The notes under the pieces are model-generated. The model was not told the origin of the DNA. It was given only the letters and a program-made list of their open reading frames with translations, and did not search any database. From GCA-2690565 sp002457235 (lineage in GTDB: Bacteria > Verrucomicrobiota > Verrucomicrobiia > Opitutales > Coraliomargaritaceae), in NCBI GenBank assembly GCA_045565695.1, contig JBJLEZ010000007.1, positions 1-64,000 on the forward strand: a stretch of 64,000 bases of DNA. Direction: 5' to 3'. Numbering within the stretch: the first letter of the stretch is position 1; every line of letters begins with the position of its first letter. Made by a program: the position numbers and the translations under genes. Below are positions 46,334 to 55,901 of the stretch, piece after piece.

Positions 46334-47143
46334 TCATCCTTTAAGAGCATTTGTTTCAAGAAGTACCTTCATTTTATCTTTCAAAGCGAATTCTATATTT
46401 TTTGGATTATCAAGGTTTTGGGCGATACAATTGACAATTGCGCTTCCTACAACAACACCATCAGCCACTTGTGCAATCGTACGAACATGATCTGAATTAG
46501 ATACGCCAAATCCAACAACAACCGGCAAGTTTGTATAGCGCTTTATTAAATCTACACGAGATTGTATCCCCTGTGATAAATTTGTTTGCTCACCAGTCAC
46601 TCCTTCACGTGATACATAATAAATAAAACCCGTAGTCGCTTCACAGATTTTCACTAAACGCTCTTCAGGTGTTGTCGGTGCCACAATAAATACTGTCTCT
46701 ATTTCTTCCGCCTCACAGGCATCCAAGTGCACTTGTGATTCTTCTGGCGGTAAATCTAAGGTCAATAACGCATCCACTCCTGCCTTTTTTGCTCGCTTGG
46801 CATAAGTTTCACTTCCCATAGAAAAAACTAGATTATAATAAGTATAAAATACGATTGGAATGGAACTGAAACTTCGAATGGCTTCCACTAGCTTAAAAAC
46901 TTTTTCACTTGTCATACCTGATTCTAGAGCTCGCTGAGCAGCAAGCTGGTTGGTCAAACCATCTGCTAAGGGATCAGAAAAAGGAACGCCTAATTCTAGT
47001 ATATCAATTCCTGAATCAATTAAACTTCGACAAGCTTCGATTGAACTCTCATAATTAGGATCACCTGCACATAGATAGGCAACGAAACAAGCACGCTCTT
47101 CTTTTTTACACTGAGCAAAAATATTTTGGATTCTAGAATTCAC
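46334..47143 (-). CDS. trpA: Tryptophan synthase alpha chain
   Basis: 269 residues from a GTG start. The TIM-barrel motifs FVAYLCAGDPNYE, ILELGVPFSDPLADG (catalytic Glu50 and Asp61), TLDLPPEE and VVGFGVSNSDHV are diagnostic. It splits indole-3-glycerol phosphate to indole for the beta subunit. trpB is not adjacent; the upstream neighbour is the diadenylate cyclase fusion gene, 59 bp away. Confidence 0.95.
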   Translation of the reverse strand: MNSRIQNIFAQCKKEERACFVAYLCAGDPNYESSIEACRSLIDSGIDILELGVPFSDPLADGLTNQLAAQRALESGMTSEKVFKLVEAIRSFSSIPIVFYTYYNLVFSMGSETYAKRAKKAGVDALLTLDLPPEESQVHLDACEAEEIETVFIVAPTTPEERLVKICEATTGFIYYVSREGVTGEQTNLSQGIQSRVDLIKRYTNLPVVVGFGVSNSDHVRTIAQVADGVVVGSAIVNCIAQNLDNPKNIEFALKDKMKVLLETNALKG

Positions 47144-47202
47144 GATTATGATTCATTTTTTTAATCCATCTGTTTGCAACAAAAAACTGCATACAGACGC
47201 AA

Positions 47203-48558
47203 TCAGCGTTGAACAAAGCTTTTTTCAATCAATGGAAGCATCTCTCCTTTTCGGAATAATGAAACCTGACCCGTGCTACTTGAAACGACAACACATAAGC
47301 AATCGACTACACTAGTTATTGCAGCTGCAGCGGCATGACGACTCCCATAACCACTAGGCAAACGATGGTTGTAATCTGGAGCATGAATCAATGAGCCTGC
47401 AGACAGTAAAACCCCATCTCCTCGTATAACAAAAGCCCCATCAATAGTGGATAATTCCTTAACCGTTTCATCCATAAATGGATTCAATATATTCCGATCT
47501 TCTTCATCGTATCCGTGAAACGGATTTAGGATTAAAGGCTTTGTATATTGGTTAATCTTATCGGCACTTCCAATTGTAAATAAGCAACCGACTGAATGTC
47601 CTTCTCGGCCTTCCATTGCCAGTTCTGTAGCAATACCAAGCACACGTTCAACAACCTCGGGTAAAACATTCGAAGGCAATACATCTGAACGATCAATTAA
47701 TAAGGATCTAAATTCACGATCAATATCAACTACAACCACGCTATCGAATTGATTACTTTGGGGAATACCACCTACGCAACACAAGCGATCTGTACTTTTG
47801 AAAACTCCTCGCGCCAAGCCAATTAACACCGCACTTCTTAATTGAGATAAACGCTGTTGGCTATAAGCACGCACAGGCAGTACTGCATCAATTTTATCTT
47901 TGAGTTTAATCGCCTCAGAACTTCCGTGAGCAATGAGTACGGTCTTAAATCCACTAAAAAAATTACCAATCTCAATTCCGCCACCAAAGGTATCACCAAA
48001 AACTACAACTGAGGAACAATTAGAACCTTTCGCAATTTTTGCCGCTTCCTTAAGCATTAAGAAATTAAAACGATTATGTCCCTTAATCGTTGTTCTTCCC
48101 TGCCCTCCAAAGACAGACTTCAACTCTCGCTTAAATTCAACTAAAGACTGTGCACTAGCTAATCGAGCCATTTGAGCATTATCTTGAAATACTCTTGCCA
48201 GTGCCGCCAAACCATACAGGTAACTCCGCGCATTTTCTGCTGCTAATAATAAAAATAGATAACGAATCTCAGGATAATCTCTTTGTCCTTTAAATTCCAA
48301 ACCTTTCGGACAACGACCTACTGCTATCATATAAGGGCGTTTCATTTTGACACGGGCATGCGGTAAACAAACTCCATTCCCTAAATAAGTTGTCATTTGA
48401 GTTTCTCGATCTAACAACTCTTCCATCAAATCTGATTTTTTTATGCGAGTCGCTTTAGGTAATTCACAAACATCTAGCAACTCCTCTAAAGCACCTTTGA
48501 AATCATGACTCTCAATATCAATGACCCTATTTTGTGCTATATAACGATCGATTCGCAT
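47203..48558 (-). CDS. PTS EIIA domain fused through a middle alpha/beta domain to a diadenylate cyclase domain
   Basis: 451 residues. Residues about 1-150 resemble a fructose/nitrogen-type EIIA (PTS_EIIA_2) with phosphorylatable His67 in GVCLPHARV. Residues about 160-285 form an alpha/beta domain resembling a pyruvate-kinase C-terminal fold (KEAAKIAKGSNCSSVVVFGD; RLSQLRSAVLIGLARGVF). Residues about 290-451 match DisA_N/DAC cyclases: EGREGHSVGCLFTIG, IDGAFVIRGDGVLLSAG with DGA at 373-375 and GSRHAA at 405-410. The RHR motif of typical cyclases reads RHA here. Predicted product is c-di-AMP from two ATP, possibly gated by EIIA phosphorylation. Cytoplasmic; no membrane segment. No adjacent PTS genes. 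Confidence 0.85.
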   Translation of the reverse strand: MRIDRYIAQNRVIDIESHDFKGALEELLDVCELPKATRIKKSDLMEELLDRETQMTTYLGNGVCLPHARVKMKRPYMIAVGRCPKGLEFKGQRDYPEIRYLFLLLAAENARSYLYGLAALARVFQDNAQMARLASAQSLVEFKRELKSVFGGQGRTTIKGHNRFNFLMLKEAAKIAKGSNCSSVVVFGDTFGGGIEIGNFFSGFKTVLIAHGSSEAIKLKDKIDAVLPVRAYSQQRLSQLRSAVLIGLARGVFKSTDRLCCVGGIPQSNQFDSVVVVDIDREFRSLLIDRSDVLPSNVLPEVVERVLGIATELAMEGREGHSVGCLFTIGSADKINQYTKPLILNPFHGYDEEDRNILNPFMDETVKELSTIDGAFVIRGDGVLLSAGSLIHAPDYNHRLPSGYGSRHAAAAAITSVVDCLCVVVSSSTGQVSLFRKGEMLPLIEKSFVQR

Positions 48559-48705
48559 TATCTTATAAAAATTTTTATCTGCTTACTGTCAACGAGTTAG
48601 TCTGATTATCTAAAGATAAAAAACCCTACTTTAAAAAAGAATTATTCATTGCAGTTAAATCGAATTTTCAAATACTACATCTATATTCTCGCTAACAATT
48701 AATTC

Positions 48706-49428
48706 ATGCAAAAACAGAATACTATATTAATTTATTCAGGGGGCATGGACTCAACCGTCTTACTCTACAAATTATTGAACGATAATTACACGGTTCGCTG
48801 TCTATCTATCGACTATGGTCAGAAACATAAGAGAGAACTCAATTATGCAAAAAGTCTATGTGAACAAGTATCTGTTGAACACAAAATCATAGACCTAACT
48901 TCCGTGACTGAACTATTGTCTAACAGCAGTCTAATCAACCCTGAGCAAGCTATTCCCCAAGGACATTATGAGAAAGAATCGATGAAAGCGACTGTTGTTC
49001 CTAATAGAAATATGATTCTCCTTTCCTTAGCAACAGCTTGGGCAATTAATTGCAAAGCGAGCTCAGTCAGCTATGCAGCCCATGCGGGAGACCATACTAT
49101 TTATCCGGACTGCCGTGAATCCTTTGCAAATGGCATGAACGAGGTAATGCAATTATGCGACTGGCATTCAGCGAAGCTTAATCGTCCCTTTGTAGATATG
49201 ACAAAGGCGGAGATTTGTAAATTAGGAGCACAACTCCAAGTGCCTTATGAAAAGACTTGGTCTTGCTATCAAGGTAATGAGCTACATTGCGGTCGCTGTG
49301 GTACTTGCGTAGAAAGAAGAGAAGCCTTTTACTTAGCGGGTGTTGAAGACCCAACAGAATACGAAGCTCAAGCACCAACTATAGAACAAATGCTTGAAAC
49401 CAATTGGAAATTGAATGAGGAATACTAA
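48706..49428 (+). CDS. queC: 7-cyano-7-deazaguanine synthase
   Basis: 240 residues. PP-loop SGGMDSTVLLY near the N-terminus, LSIDYGQKHKRELNYA, YPDCRESF and a C-terminal zinc site ELHCGRCGTCVERREAF with the preceding SCYQG Cys. It converts CDG to preQ0 with ammonia and ATP in the queuosine pathway. First of the queC-queD-queE cluster; 2 bp before queD. No convincing preQ1 riboswitch was found in the 147 bp upstream. Confidence 0.95.
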   Translation: MQKQNTILIYSGGMDSTVLLYKLLNDNYTVRCLSIDYGQKHKRELNYAKSLCEQVSVEHKIIDLTSVTELLSNSSLINPEQAIPQGHYEKESMKATVVPNRNMILLSLATAWAINCKASSVSYAAHAGDHTIYPDCRESFANGMNEVMQLCDWHSAKLNRPFVDMTKAEICKLGAQLQVPYEKTWSCYQGNELHCGRCGTCVERREAFYLAGVEDPTEYEAQAPTIEQMLETNWKLNEEY

Positions 49429-49430
49429 AC

Positions 49431-49871
49431 ATGCTTACCTGCTCAAAAACTTATAAAGATATACCTTTTGCTCATAGACAACCTTTACACAAAGGTCATT
49501 GCTCAAAAATTCATGGTCATAATTGGACAATCGTCATTGAATTTGAAGCGACTGAATTAGATGCCAATGGATTCGTTGTTGATTTTGGAAATTTGAAATA
49601 CCTCAAAGCATTTATCGATGAACATCTAGATCATGCATGTCTTTTTTCTAAAAAAGATAGTCAGGTACAATCCTTATCCCAAAGTGAATTTAAAGATTTA
49701 TTCAAAATATTATGGGTGGACAATGCCTCTTGCGAAGGAATTGCTCTGTTTCTATACGAGACATTTTCACAATTAATTGAAGCTCATGAAAAAGGCAGAG
49801 TCTCCATTCGTAGTCTTAAACTTTATGAAGACGAGAAAAATTTTGTTAGCTACATTCCAAAAAACAAGTAA
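49431..49871 (+). CDS. queD: 6-carboxytetrahydropterin synthase
   Basis: 146 residues, a small PTPS-like protein. Zinc and catalytic residues are in FAHRQPLHKGHCSKIHGHNWTI (His/Cys/His set, Cys in HCSKIHGH), with FVVDFGNLK and DEHLDHACLF following. It makes CPH4 from dihydroneopterin triphosphate for 7-deazaguanine synthesis. Between queC (2 bp) and queE (33 bp). Confidence 0.94.
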   Translation: MLTCSKTYKDIPFAHRQPLHKGHCSKIHGHNWTIVIEFEATELDANGFVVDFGNLKYLKAFIDEHLDHACLFSKKDSQVQSLSQSEFKDLFKILWVDNASCEGIALFLYETFSQLIEAHEKGRVSIRSLKLYEDEKNFVSYIPKNK

Positions 49872-49904
49872 CCTTCGTAAAAGAGATTAAGCACCCTAAA
49901 AAGT

Positions 49905-50594
49905 ATGACTAAAAATGGTAAGCTTCCTATTTATGAACAGTTTTTTACCTGGCAAGGTGAAGGCATTCATCAGGGGCGTTCTGCCTATTTTATTCGCACA
50001 TTTGGATGTCCGGTTCATTGCCCATGGTGTGATAGTGCAGGCACTTGGCATCCTGATTTCATTCCAAAGACTATTGAAAAAATTTACCCAAAAGATTTGA
50101 TAGAAAATGCTCAAAAAAACAATGCGAGTATCGTGGTAGTTACCGGAGGTGAACCAACCATTCATAATTTAAATGAACTTTGTGCACTTTGCTCAGAAGC
50201 AAATTTACCTGTACACTTAGAAACATCTGGTGCGTTTGAAATCAAAGGGACGTTCGATTGGATTACCCTTTCCCCTAAAGAATGGAAATTACCGCTGCAA
50301 AAAAATATTCAATCTGCTAATGAAATTAAGCTTATTGTTGATACTACATCCGCCATTCAGGAATGGTTAGAACGTTTCCCTGATATTACAAATGTTGAAA
50401 CTGTTTGGCTTCATCCAGAATGGTCAAAAAGAAATGATGCAAATATCTTAGACACCATAACCGAATGGATCAAAGATCACGGTGACCCATTTCGGGCAGG
50501 CTATCAAATTCACAAACTCTTTTCAGCCGATCAAAAAGATGGCCATTCTAAACCCAATGTTCCTTTAGGTGGTGATAGAAACCTAGGCTTTTAA
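49905..50594 (+). CDS. queE: 7-carboxy-7-deazaguanine synthase (radical SAM)
   Basis: 229 residues. Cluster motif CPVHCPWC (CX3CX2C), adjacent GEGIHQGRSAYFIRTFGC, and TGGEPTIHNLNEL for SAM/Mg binding. It converts CPH4 to CDG, the middle step in preQ0 synthesis. Completes the queCDE set. An overlapping antisense frame and an alternative +1 frame are shadows. Confidence 0.94.
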   Translation: MTKNGKLPIYEQFFTWQGEGIHQGRSAYFIRTFGCPVHCPWCDSAGTWHPDFIPKTIEKIYPKDLIENAQKNNASIVVVTGGEPTIHNLNELCALCSEANLPVHLETSGAFEIKGTFDWITLSPKEWKLPLQKNIQSANEIKLIVDTTSAIQEWLERFPDITNVETVWLHPEWSKRNDANILDTITEWIKDHGDPFRAGYQIHKLFSADQKDGHSKPNVPLGGDRNLGF

Positions 50595-50610
50595 ATAACC
50601 ATTTCTAATT

Positions 50611-51147
50611 ATGACTTTGGAAGAACGATTGAAAAAATATTTGAATTCAGATCCAAAAATTGATCCCTCAGTCTATATTGCTGAAGGAGCAACTGTGATT
50701 GGAGCAGTCAATTTAAAGAGAAACGTCAGCATTTGGCATAGTGCAGTTTTACGTGGTGACATAAATACCATAAGTATTGATGAAGGATCAAACATTCAAG
50801 ATGGCTCTGTCGTTCACCTGGCAGACGAATTTGGTGTCTCTATCGGAAAATTTGTCACCGTAGGACACTCAGCCGTTATTCATGCATGTACTATCGATGA
50901 CGAATGCCTTGTAGGTATGAATGCAACTATCCTTGATGGAGCTACTATTGGCAAACAGTCCATTATTGGGGCGAATGCCCTTGTCACTAAAGGAAGCCAA
51001 ATTCCTGAAGGTTCTCTTGTATTAGGCTCTCCCGCAAAAATCGTACGAACATTGAGTGAAAAAGAGCGCTTATCACTTAAACCCTGGGCTGAAAAATATA
51101 TCATAACCGCACGATTTCATAAGTCCAAATTTTCTACAAAAAATTAG
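50611..51147 (+). CDS. Gamma-carbonic-anhydrase-like left-handed beta-helix protein (YrdA/PaaY type)
   Basis: 178 residues with hexapeptide repeats (VIGAVNLKRNVSIWHSAVLRGDI, GVSIGKFVTVGHSAVIHACTI, LVGMNATILDGATIGKQSIIG). Three His that could hold a metal are in the IWHSAVL-, GHSAVIHA regions; Arg/Asp of LRGD are family-typical. Members of this group bind a metal and often lack proven carbonic anhydrase activity. It follows queE by 16 bp; no functional link to queuosine is evident. Confidence 0.85.
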   Translation: MTLEERLKKYLNSDPKIDPSVYIAEGATVIGAVNLKRNVSIWHSAVLRGDINTISIDEGSNIQDGSVVHLADEFGVSIGKFVTVGHSAVIHACTIDDECLVGMNATILDGATIGKQSIIGANALVTKGSQIPEGSLVLGSPAKIVRTLSEKERLSLKPWAEKYIITARFHKSKFSTKN

Positions 51148-51215
51148 CTCAAAGTTTGCAATAATCTAAATTACTATTGCAATCTATGCTATTGAGACTA
51201 ATTCTCAAACCAATC

Positions 51216-51455
51216 ATGCAACTGAATCAAATCAAAGACAAAGGACATTATAAAGTACTCAAAATGGATGAGTCACAGCGTTGCATAAGTCGTTTAATGG
51301 ATATGGGATTACTCCCTGGAGAATTAATCCGTATTCGCCATGAAGCTCCTCTTGGAGATCCGATATCGATCGAATTCAAAGATTGTCATGTATCTATTCG
51401 CCTAAAAGATGCCGCCTTCTTGGAAGTTGATATCATTAATGAATCGACCCAATAA
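51216..51455 (+). CDS. feoA: Ferrous iron transport accessory protein FeoA
   Basis: 79 residues from the ATG at 51216. In-frame starts at 51177 (TTG) and 51186 (ATG) would add hydrophobic residues unlike FeoA, so the internal start is preferred. SH3-like fold: HYKVLKMDESQRCISRLMDMGLLPGELIRI and APLGDPISI. FeoA activates the FeoB transporter. Directly upstream of feoB. Confidence 0.9.
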   Translation: MQLNQIKDKGHYKVLKMDESQRCISRLMDMGLLPGELIRIRHEAPLGDPISIEFKDCHVSIRLKDAAFLEVDIINESTQ

Positions 51456-51459
51456 AATA

Positions 51460-53622
51460 ATGATGGATCAGCGTTTATCAACAATTGCTCTAATTGGAAA
51501 TCCCAATACGGGTAAAACGTCCCTCTTCAATGCCTTGACTGGTCAAAAACAACGAGTGGGCAATTATCCAGGTGTCACTGTTGAGAAAAAATCCGGACTT
51601 TGGAAACTGAGTAAAACAGAATCCCTAACTGTTATTGATCTTCCTGGCACTTACAGTTTAAGTGCTCAAACCATAGATGAGCGTATTACCGTTGATGTTC
51701 TTTCAGGGAATATACCTGATCTCAGTCCTAGTTTAATGATAATAGTCATCGATGCAGAAAATCTGCAAAGAAATCTTTTTTTAGCTTCTCAAGCATCTGA
51801 ATTAGGAGTGCCTATTGTCATTGCACTGAACTGCTGGGATATCGCGGAAAGAAAAGGCATACAGATTGATTCTAAGTTACTGGAAAAACGCCTAGGTGTA
51901 CCAGTTGTACCCACAGTTGCTAATCAAGCAAAAGGGATTGATAACCTTGCCTTAGCGGTCAAAACAGCACTAAGCAATAAAGCAATTATGGTTCGCCCGA
52001 AATGGCCTGAACCCGTACAAGAAGCGGTAGATACACTAAAAGCGGATTTAAGTGCTATCGATCAAACATCACAATCTCTATCAAATGGTGAAATACAAAG
52101 ATTGATATTTGATGCTTCAAGTGCGGTAGCAGATAGGCTAAAAGGCGAAAAAACACAAATTTTAGAAGCTATAGAAAAGGCAAAAGAGACCGTTCATAAA
52201 GGTGGCTTCCATCCAAATGCCGTAGAATCAATTATTCGATTTCGATTTTTAAAACCCATACTTGCGGATATCATCGCCCGTCAAGCAACACTTAAAAAAT
52301 CTATACATTCAGAAAGTATAGACCAACTGCTTTTACATCGGTTCTGGGGCTTAGTCATTTTTGTTGGAATGATGTATTTCGTTTTTCAATCTGTGTATTC
52401 TTGGTCTGGTCCGTTTATGCAATTAATTGAAGGGGGTATTGCTCATGTCCAATCCCTTGCCTCCTCTGCTTTAGAAAGCACCCCAATGCTTCAAAGCTTA
52501 ATTGTAGATGGCGTACTCAGTGGTGTTGGTGCTTTTGTTATATTTTTGCCACAAATATTAGTCTTATTTTTATTCATCTCCCTTTTAGAAGAAACTGGAT
52601 ACATGGCACGTGCCGCCTTTTTAATGGATAAACTTTTCCAATGGTGCGGCCTAAATGGAAAAAGCTTTGTGCCACTTTTGTCTAGCTATGCCTGTGCTAT
52701 TCCTGGAATTTTAGCAACACGTACCATCAATGATAAAAAAATACGAATCATTACCATAATGATTGCTCCATTGATGAGTTGTTCTGCTCGCTTACCGATT
52801 TATATTTTAATGATTGGTATATTTGTTGAGCCAGCTTATGGACCTGCGATTTCAGGCATAACACTTTTCTTTATGCACTTTATTGGTGTCTTAGTAGCTG
52901 CGCCTGCCGCTTACTTAATGAATCAATGTATTCAAAGAAAAAGCATATCTATACCCTTTGTCATGGAATTACCTCGTTATCGAATTCCAAACCTAAAAAA
53001 CATTTACGGACGAATTTATGAAAGTGGCTATGCCTTTATTAGCAGTGCAGGAACTCTAATTTTTGCATTTACTATTATTATATGGGCGCTCTTTTACTTT
53101 CCTCGCCCGGCGAATATTGAAAGTGAAATTCGCAATCAATACGCAGTTGAATTAATAGATGAAAGTAGCTTACAAGCCAAAATTGATAGTGCTTATTTAG
53201 AGAATAGTTTTGGTGGAAAATTAGGTAAAGGGCTGCAACCAATATTTAATTCTTCTGGCTACGATTGGAAAATTACAGTTGCGGTCATTGCAAGTTTTCC
53301 AGCTAGAGAAGTCATAATCGCAACCTTAGGTATCCTATACTCATTGGGCGGAGAGATGGATGAAAACTCGAGAGACCTTAGAGCCTCTTTAAAAAATGCA
53401 ACCTGGGAAGAAGGCAAACGTAAAGGCATGCCTGTCTTTGATATAGCTGTTGCCTTCTCTATTATGATATTTTTTGCACTCTGTATGCAGTGCGGAGCTA
53501 CAGTTGCAATTATCGCTCAAGAACTAAATTGGCTATGGGCAATAGGATCATTTATTAGCCTCAGTCTTATTGCTTGGGTGGCAAGTATCATAACTTATCA
53601 ATCTATAAACTTTTTCCTATGA
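51460..53622 (+). CDS. feoB: Ferrous iron permease FeoB
   Basis: 720 residues if begun at ATG 51460; in-frame ATGs at 51439 and 51409 overlap feoA and are less likely, and neither has a clear ribosome site. G-protein domain: GNPNTGKTSLFNALTG (G1), TVEKKSGLWKL, DLPGTYSLS (G3), NCWD (G4); then the membrane permease with paired gate regions (ETGYMARAAFLMDK, SYACAIPGI and SCSARLPIYI; C-terminal QCGATVA). Imports Fe2+ across the inner membrane. Middle gene of feoA-feoB-small Cys protein. Confidence 0.96.
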   Translation: MMDQRLSTIALIGNPNTGKTSLFNALTGQKQRVGNYPGVTVEKKSGLWKLSKTESLTVIDLPGTYSLSAQTIDERITVDVLSGNIPDLSPSLMIIVIDAENLQRNLFLASQASELGVPIVIALNCWDIAERKGIQIDSKLLEKRLGVPVVPTVANQAKGIDNLALAVKTALSNKAIMVRPKWPEPVQEAVDTLKADLSAIDQTSQSLSNGEIQRLIFDASSAVADRLKGEKTQILEAIEKAKETVHKGGFHPNAVESIIRFRFLKPILADIIARQATLKKSIHSESIDQLLLHRFWGLVIFVGMMYFVFQSVYSWSGPFMQLIEGGIAHVQSLASSALESTPMLQSLIVDGVLSGVGAFVIFLPQILVLFLFISLLEETGYMARAAFLMDKLFQWCGLNGKSFVPLLSSYACAIPGILATRTINDKKIRIITIMIAPLMSCSARLPIYILMIGIFVEPAYGPAISGITLFFMHFIGVLVAAPAAYLMNQCIQRKSISIPFVMELPRYRIPNLKNIYGRIYESGYAFISSAGTLIFAFTIIIWALFYFPRPANIESEIRNQYAVELIDESSLQAKIDSAYLENSFGGKLGKGLQPIFNSSGYDWKITVAVIASFPAREVIIATLGILYSLGGEMDENSRDLRASLKNATWEEGKRKGMPVFDIAVAFSIMIFFALCMQCGATVAIIAQELNWLWAIGSFISLSLIAWVASIITYQSINFFL

Positions 53623-53774
53623 ACCTTTTAGATACAATCATGGTAATTGCTCTGTGTACCTTAGCTTCATGGATATTGATTTGCAAATTTACTCCTGCGT
53701 ACAATAAGAAAAAGAAAGGCTGTTCCTGTAGCTCAAAATGTACAGAAAAGAAAAAGAGTAAAAACGGATCTTAA
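53619..53774 (+). CDS. Small FeoB-associated Cys-rich membrane protein
   Basis: 51 residues from ATG 53619, which overlaps the feoB stop codon as ATGA; a longer frame from 53574 lies inside feoB. One membrane helix (about 4-24) followed by a basic, Cys-rich tail KKKKGCSCSSKCTEKKKSKNGS (given as key features: three Cys in GCSCSSKC). This is the layout of the FeoB-associated Cys-rich protein family. Its stop shares bases TTAA with the convergent ftsH stop. Confidence 0.8.
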   Translation: MNLLDTIMVIALCTLASWILICKFTPAYNKKKKGCSCSSKCTEKKKSKNGS

Positions 53775-55825
53775 GCAGGTGCTTGAATCGGGGACTCGTC
53801 GCCTGCTAAATCATCATCTCCTTGATCAGTTTGCTCCTCAGTCTTCAATTCTTCCTCACTACTTTCTTCAGATACATTCTCAGCAATTGAGCGTGTTTCT
53901 ATAATCGGTGAGCGGATTTCGCCAAATTCTAATATTTCATAAACATGCTTACCCTCAATCGTTTCATGCTCAAGAAGTGCTTGAGCGCAGACTTCTAAAG
54001 ACTCTCTGTTTTCATTAAGAATGTCTAAAGCACGTTGATGTTGGATATCCACTATTTCGCTTATCTTGTTATCAATTTTTATGGCTGTTGATTCACTATA
54101 ATTTTGTGATCGCTGTATCTCTTGTCCAAGAAAAACATGGTCTTTGTTTTCACCTAAAGCAACCGTACCAAGTTCTGTCATACCCCAATCGCATACCATA
54201 TGACGAGCTGTTTTAGTCACCATTTTAATATCTCCAGAAGCTCCACTTGTGATATCATCAAATATTATTTCTTCAGCACATCGACCTCCCATACCACAGC
54301 ATATTTGATTCAATAATCGCTTTTTAGAATAATTTAACAGGTCTTTTTTAGGCATAAACATTGTAGATCCTAAACTTTGACCTCGAGGGATAATTGTTAC
54401 TTTATAAACAGGCATCGTACCATCATCGACTACAGCCTGAACAACAGCATGTCCTGCCTCATGATACGCAGTAATTTTACGATCCTCATCATCCATTAAT
54501 TTTCTTCGCTCACGACCGAATGATATCTTATCACGTGCTTCATCAAGATCATTAGATTCGACAAATTTCTTATTATGGCGTGCCGCTATTAATGCTCCCT
54601 CATTTAACAAGTTAGCTAAATCTGCACCAGAAAACCCAGGTGTGTTGCGAGCTACATTTTCTAAATTCACTTCTTCTGATAGAATTATCTTTTTAGCATG
54701 AACTTGTAAGATCTCACGACGCCCAATCACATCTGGTAAATCAATGGTTACTTGTCTGTCAAAACGCCCAGGGCGTAACAAAGCACTATCTAAGACATCT
54801 GGTCTATTCGTGGCTGCAATTATAATCACACCTTCGTGACCATCAAAACCATCCATCTCAACAAGGAGTGAATTCAAAGTTTGTTCACGTTCATCATTAC
54901 CTCCACCAAGACCTGCTCCACGTTGACGTCCTACTGCATCAATCTCATCTATAAAAACAATACAAGGTGCGCTTTTTCTGCCCTGCTCAAACATGTCTCT
55001 GACGCGAGCTGCCCCCACTCCGACAAACATCTCAACAAAATCAGAACCACTGATAGAAAAGAATGGCACGTCTGCTTCCCCAGCCACTGCCTTGGCTAAT
55101 AGAGTCTTACCAGTACCTGGAGGGCCTACCATAAGCACACCTTTTGGTATTTTACCTCCTATTTTCTGAAATTTCTTTGGGTCTTTCAAAAAGTCTACGA
55201 CCTCGCCAACTTCTTCTTTAGCTTCATCACAGCCAGCAACATTTTTGAAAGTAATGGAGTCTTTGTCTCGAGTTAGCATTTTTGCTTTACTCTTACCAAA
55301 ACTCATAGCCCCTTTTCCTGCACTCTTTAACTGACGAACAAAGAGAAAATATAATAGGGCTACAATTAGAATAAAGGGAAGAAAACTAACAAGCACATCC
55401 TGGAGCATCGTGCTTGATTGTCGTTCATTAAAATAGTTTCTCATTAGCAAAAAATCATCTTCTGTTAGACGACCTTCTGCAAAGAATCGAACTTCCATCT
55501 GACTATCTTCAGTAAGCGTTAAATCAGAGCTATCACTATTTGGTCTGAAGATTCCTGAAATGGAATACCCTTCACGACCAAAAGATAAATTTGGTTTCAT
55601 CGTACCTTCCCAAGGGGTGATTTCACCAGCCTGAACTTTATCTATAACTTCGCTAATCGTCAGATTTTTAACTGATAAACCCGAATTTGGGTTAGCGAAA
55701 AATAAGGCCATAATAACACCCAAAATGATCAAATAGATATACAAAACACGCGGCTGAAATCTTCTTGGCTTGCGTGAATTATTCTTTTCTGAGTTCGAAT
55801 CTTTAAAATTTTGATTATTAAACAT
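53771..55825 (-). CDS. ftsH: ATP-dependent zinc metalloprotease FtsH
   Basis: 684 residues. Membrane helices about 27-44 and 144-163 enclose a periplasmic segment; then AAA module with Walker A GPPGTGKT (234-241), Walker B IVFIDEIDAVGRQRGAG and sensor/SRH NRPDVLDSALLRPGRFDRQV, and zinc protease HEAGH (455-459). It degrades membrane and regulatory proteins. The C-terminal 50 residues are very acidic (EESSEEELKTEEQTDQGDDD). It is convergent with the feo operon, sharing TTAA at 53771-53774. Confidence 0.97.
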   Translation of the reverse strand: MFNNQNFKDSNSEKNNSRKPRRFQPRVLYIYLIILGVIMALFFANPNSGLSVKNLTISEVIDKVQAGEITPWEGTMKPNLSFGREGYSISGIFRPNSDSSDLTLTEDSQMEVRFFAEGRLTEDDFLLMRNYFNERQSSTMLQDVLVSFLPFILIVALLYFLFVRQLKSAGKGAMSFGKSKAKMLTRDKDSITFKNVAGCDEAKEEVGEVVDFLKDPKKFQKIGGKIPKGVLMVGPPGTGKTLLAKAVAGEADVPFFSISGSDFVEMFVGVGAARVRDMFEQGRKSAPCIVFIDEIDAVGRQRGAGLGGGNDEREQTLNSLLVEMDGFDGHEGVIIIAATNRPDVLDSALLRPGRFDRQVTIDLPDVIGRREILQVHAKKIILSEEVNLENVARNTPGFSGADLANLLNEGALIAARHNKKFVESNDLDEARDKISFGRERRKLMDDEDRKITAYHEAGHAVVQAVVDDGTMPVYKVTIIPRGQSLGSTMFMPKKDLLNYSKKRLLNQICCGMGGRCAEEIIFDDITSGASGDIKMVTKTARHMVCDWGMTELGTVALGENKDHVFLGQEIQRSQNYSESTAIKIDNKISEIVDIQHQRALDILNENRESLEVCAQALLEHETIEGKHVYEILEFGEIRSPIIETRSIAENVSEESSEEELKTEEQTDQGDDDLAGDESPIQAPA

Positions 55826-55901
55826 TGTATGTGAAAGTAGTTCTTCCTAATTAGTATGTCAAATTATGAACCGATAATCTAAATAAAAGAAAAAAAAGAC
55901 T

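Noticed and set aside
46289..46495. 68-codon frame next to manC.
   Set aside because: Mostly antisense to the 3' end of trpA with no recognisable content.
47167..47178. CATCTGTTTGCA shared with the operator-like region at 14609-14620.
   Set aside because: A single 12-bp match upstream of trpA with no palindrome; likely chance.
48559..48705. preQ1 riboswitch upstream of queC.
   Set aside because: The region lacks a convincing P1 stem, loop and A-rich pseudoknot tail in the right order; an A-rich stretch alone is not enough.
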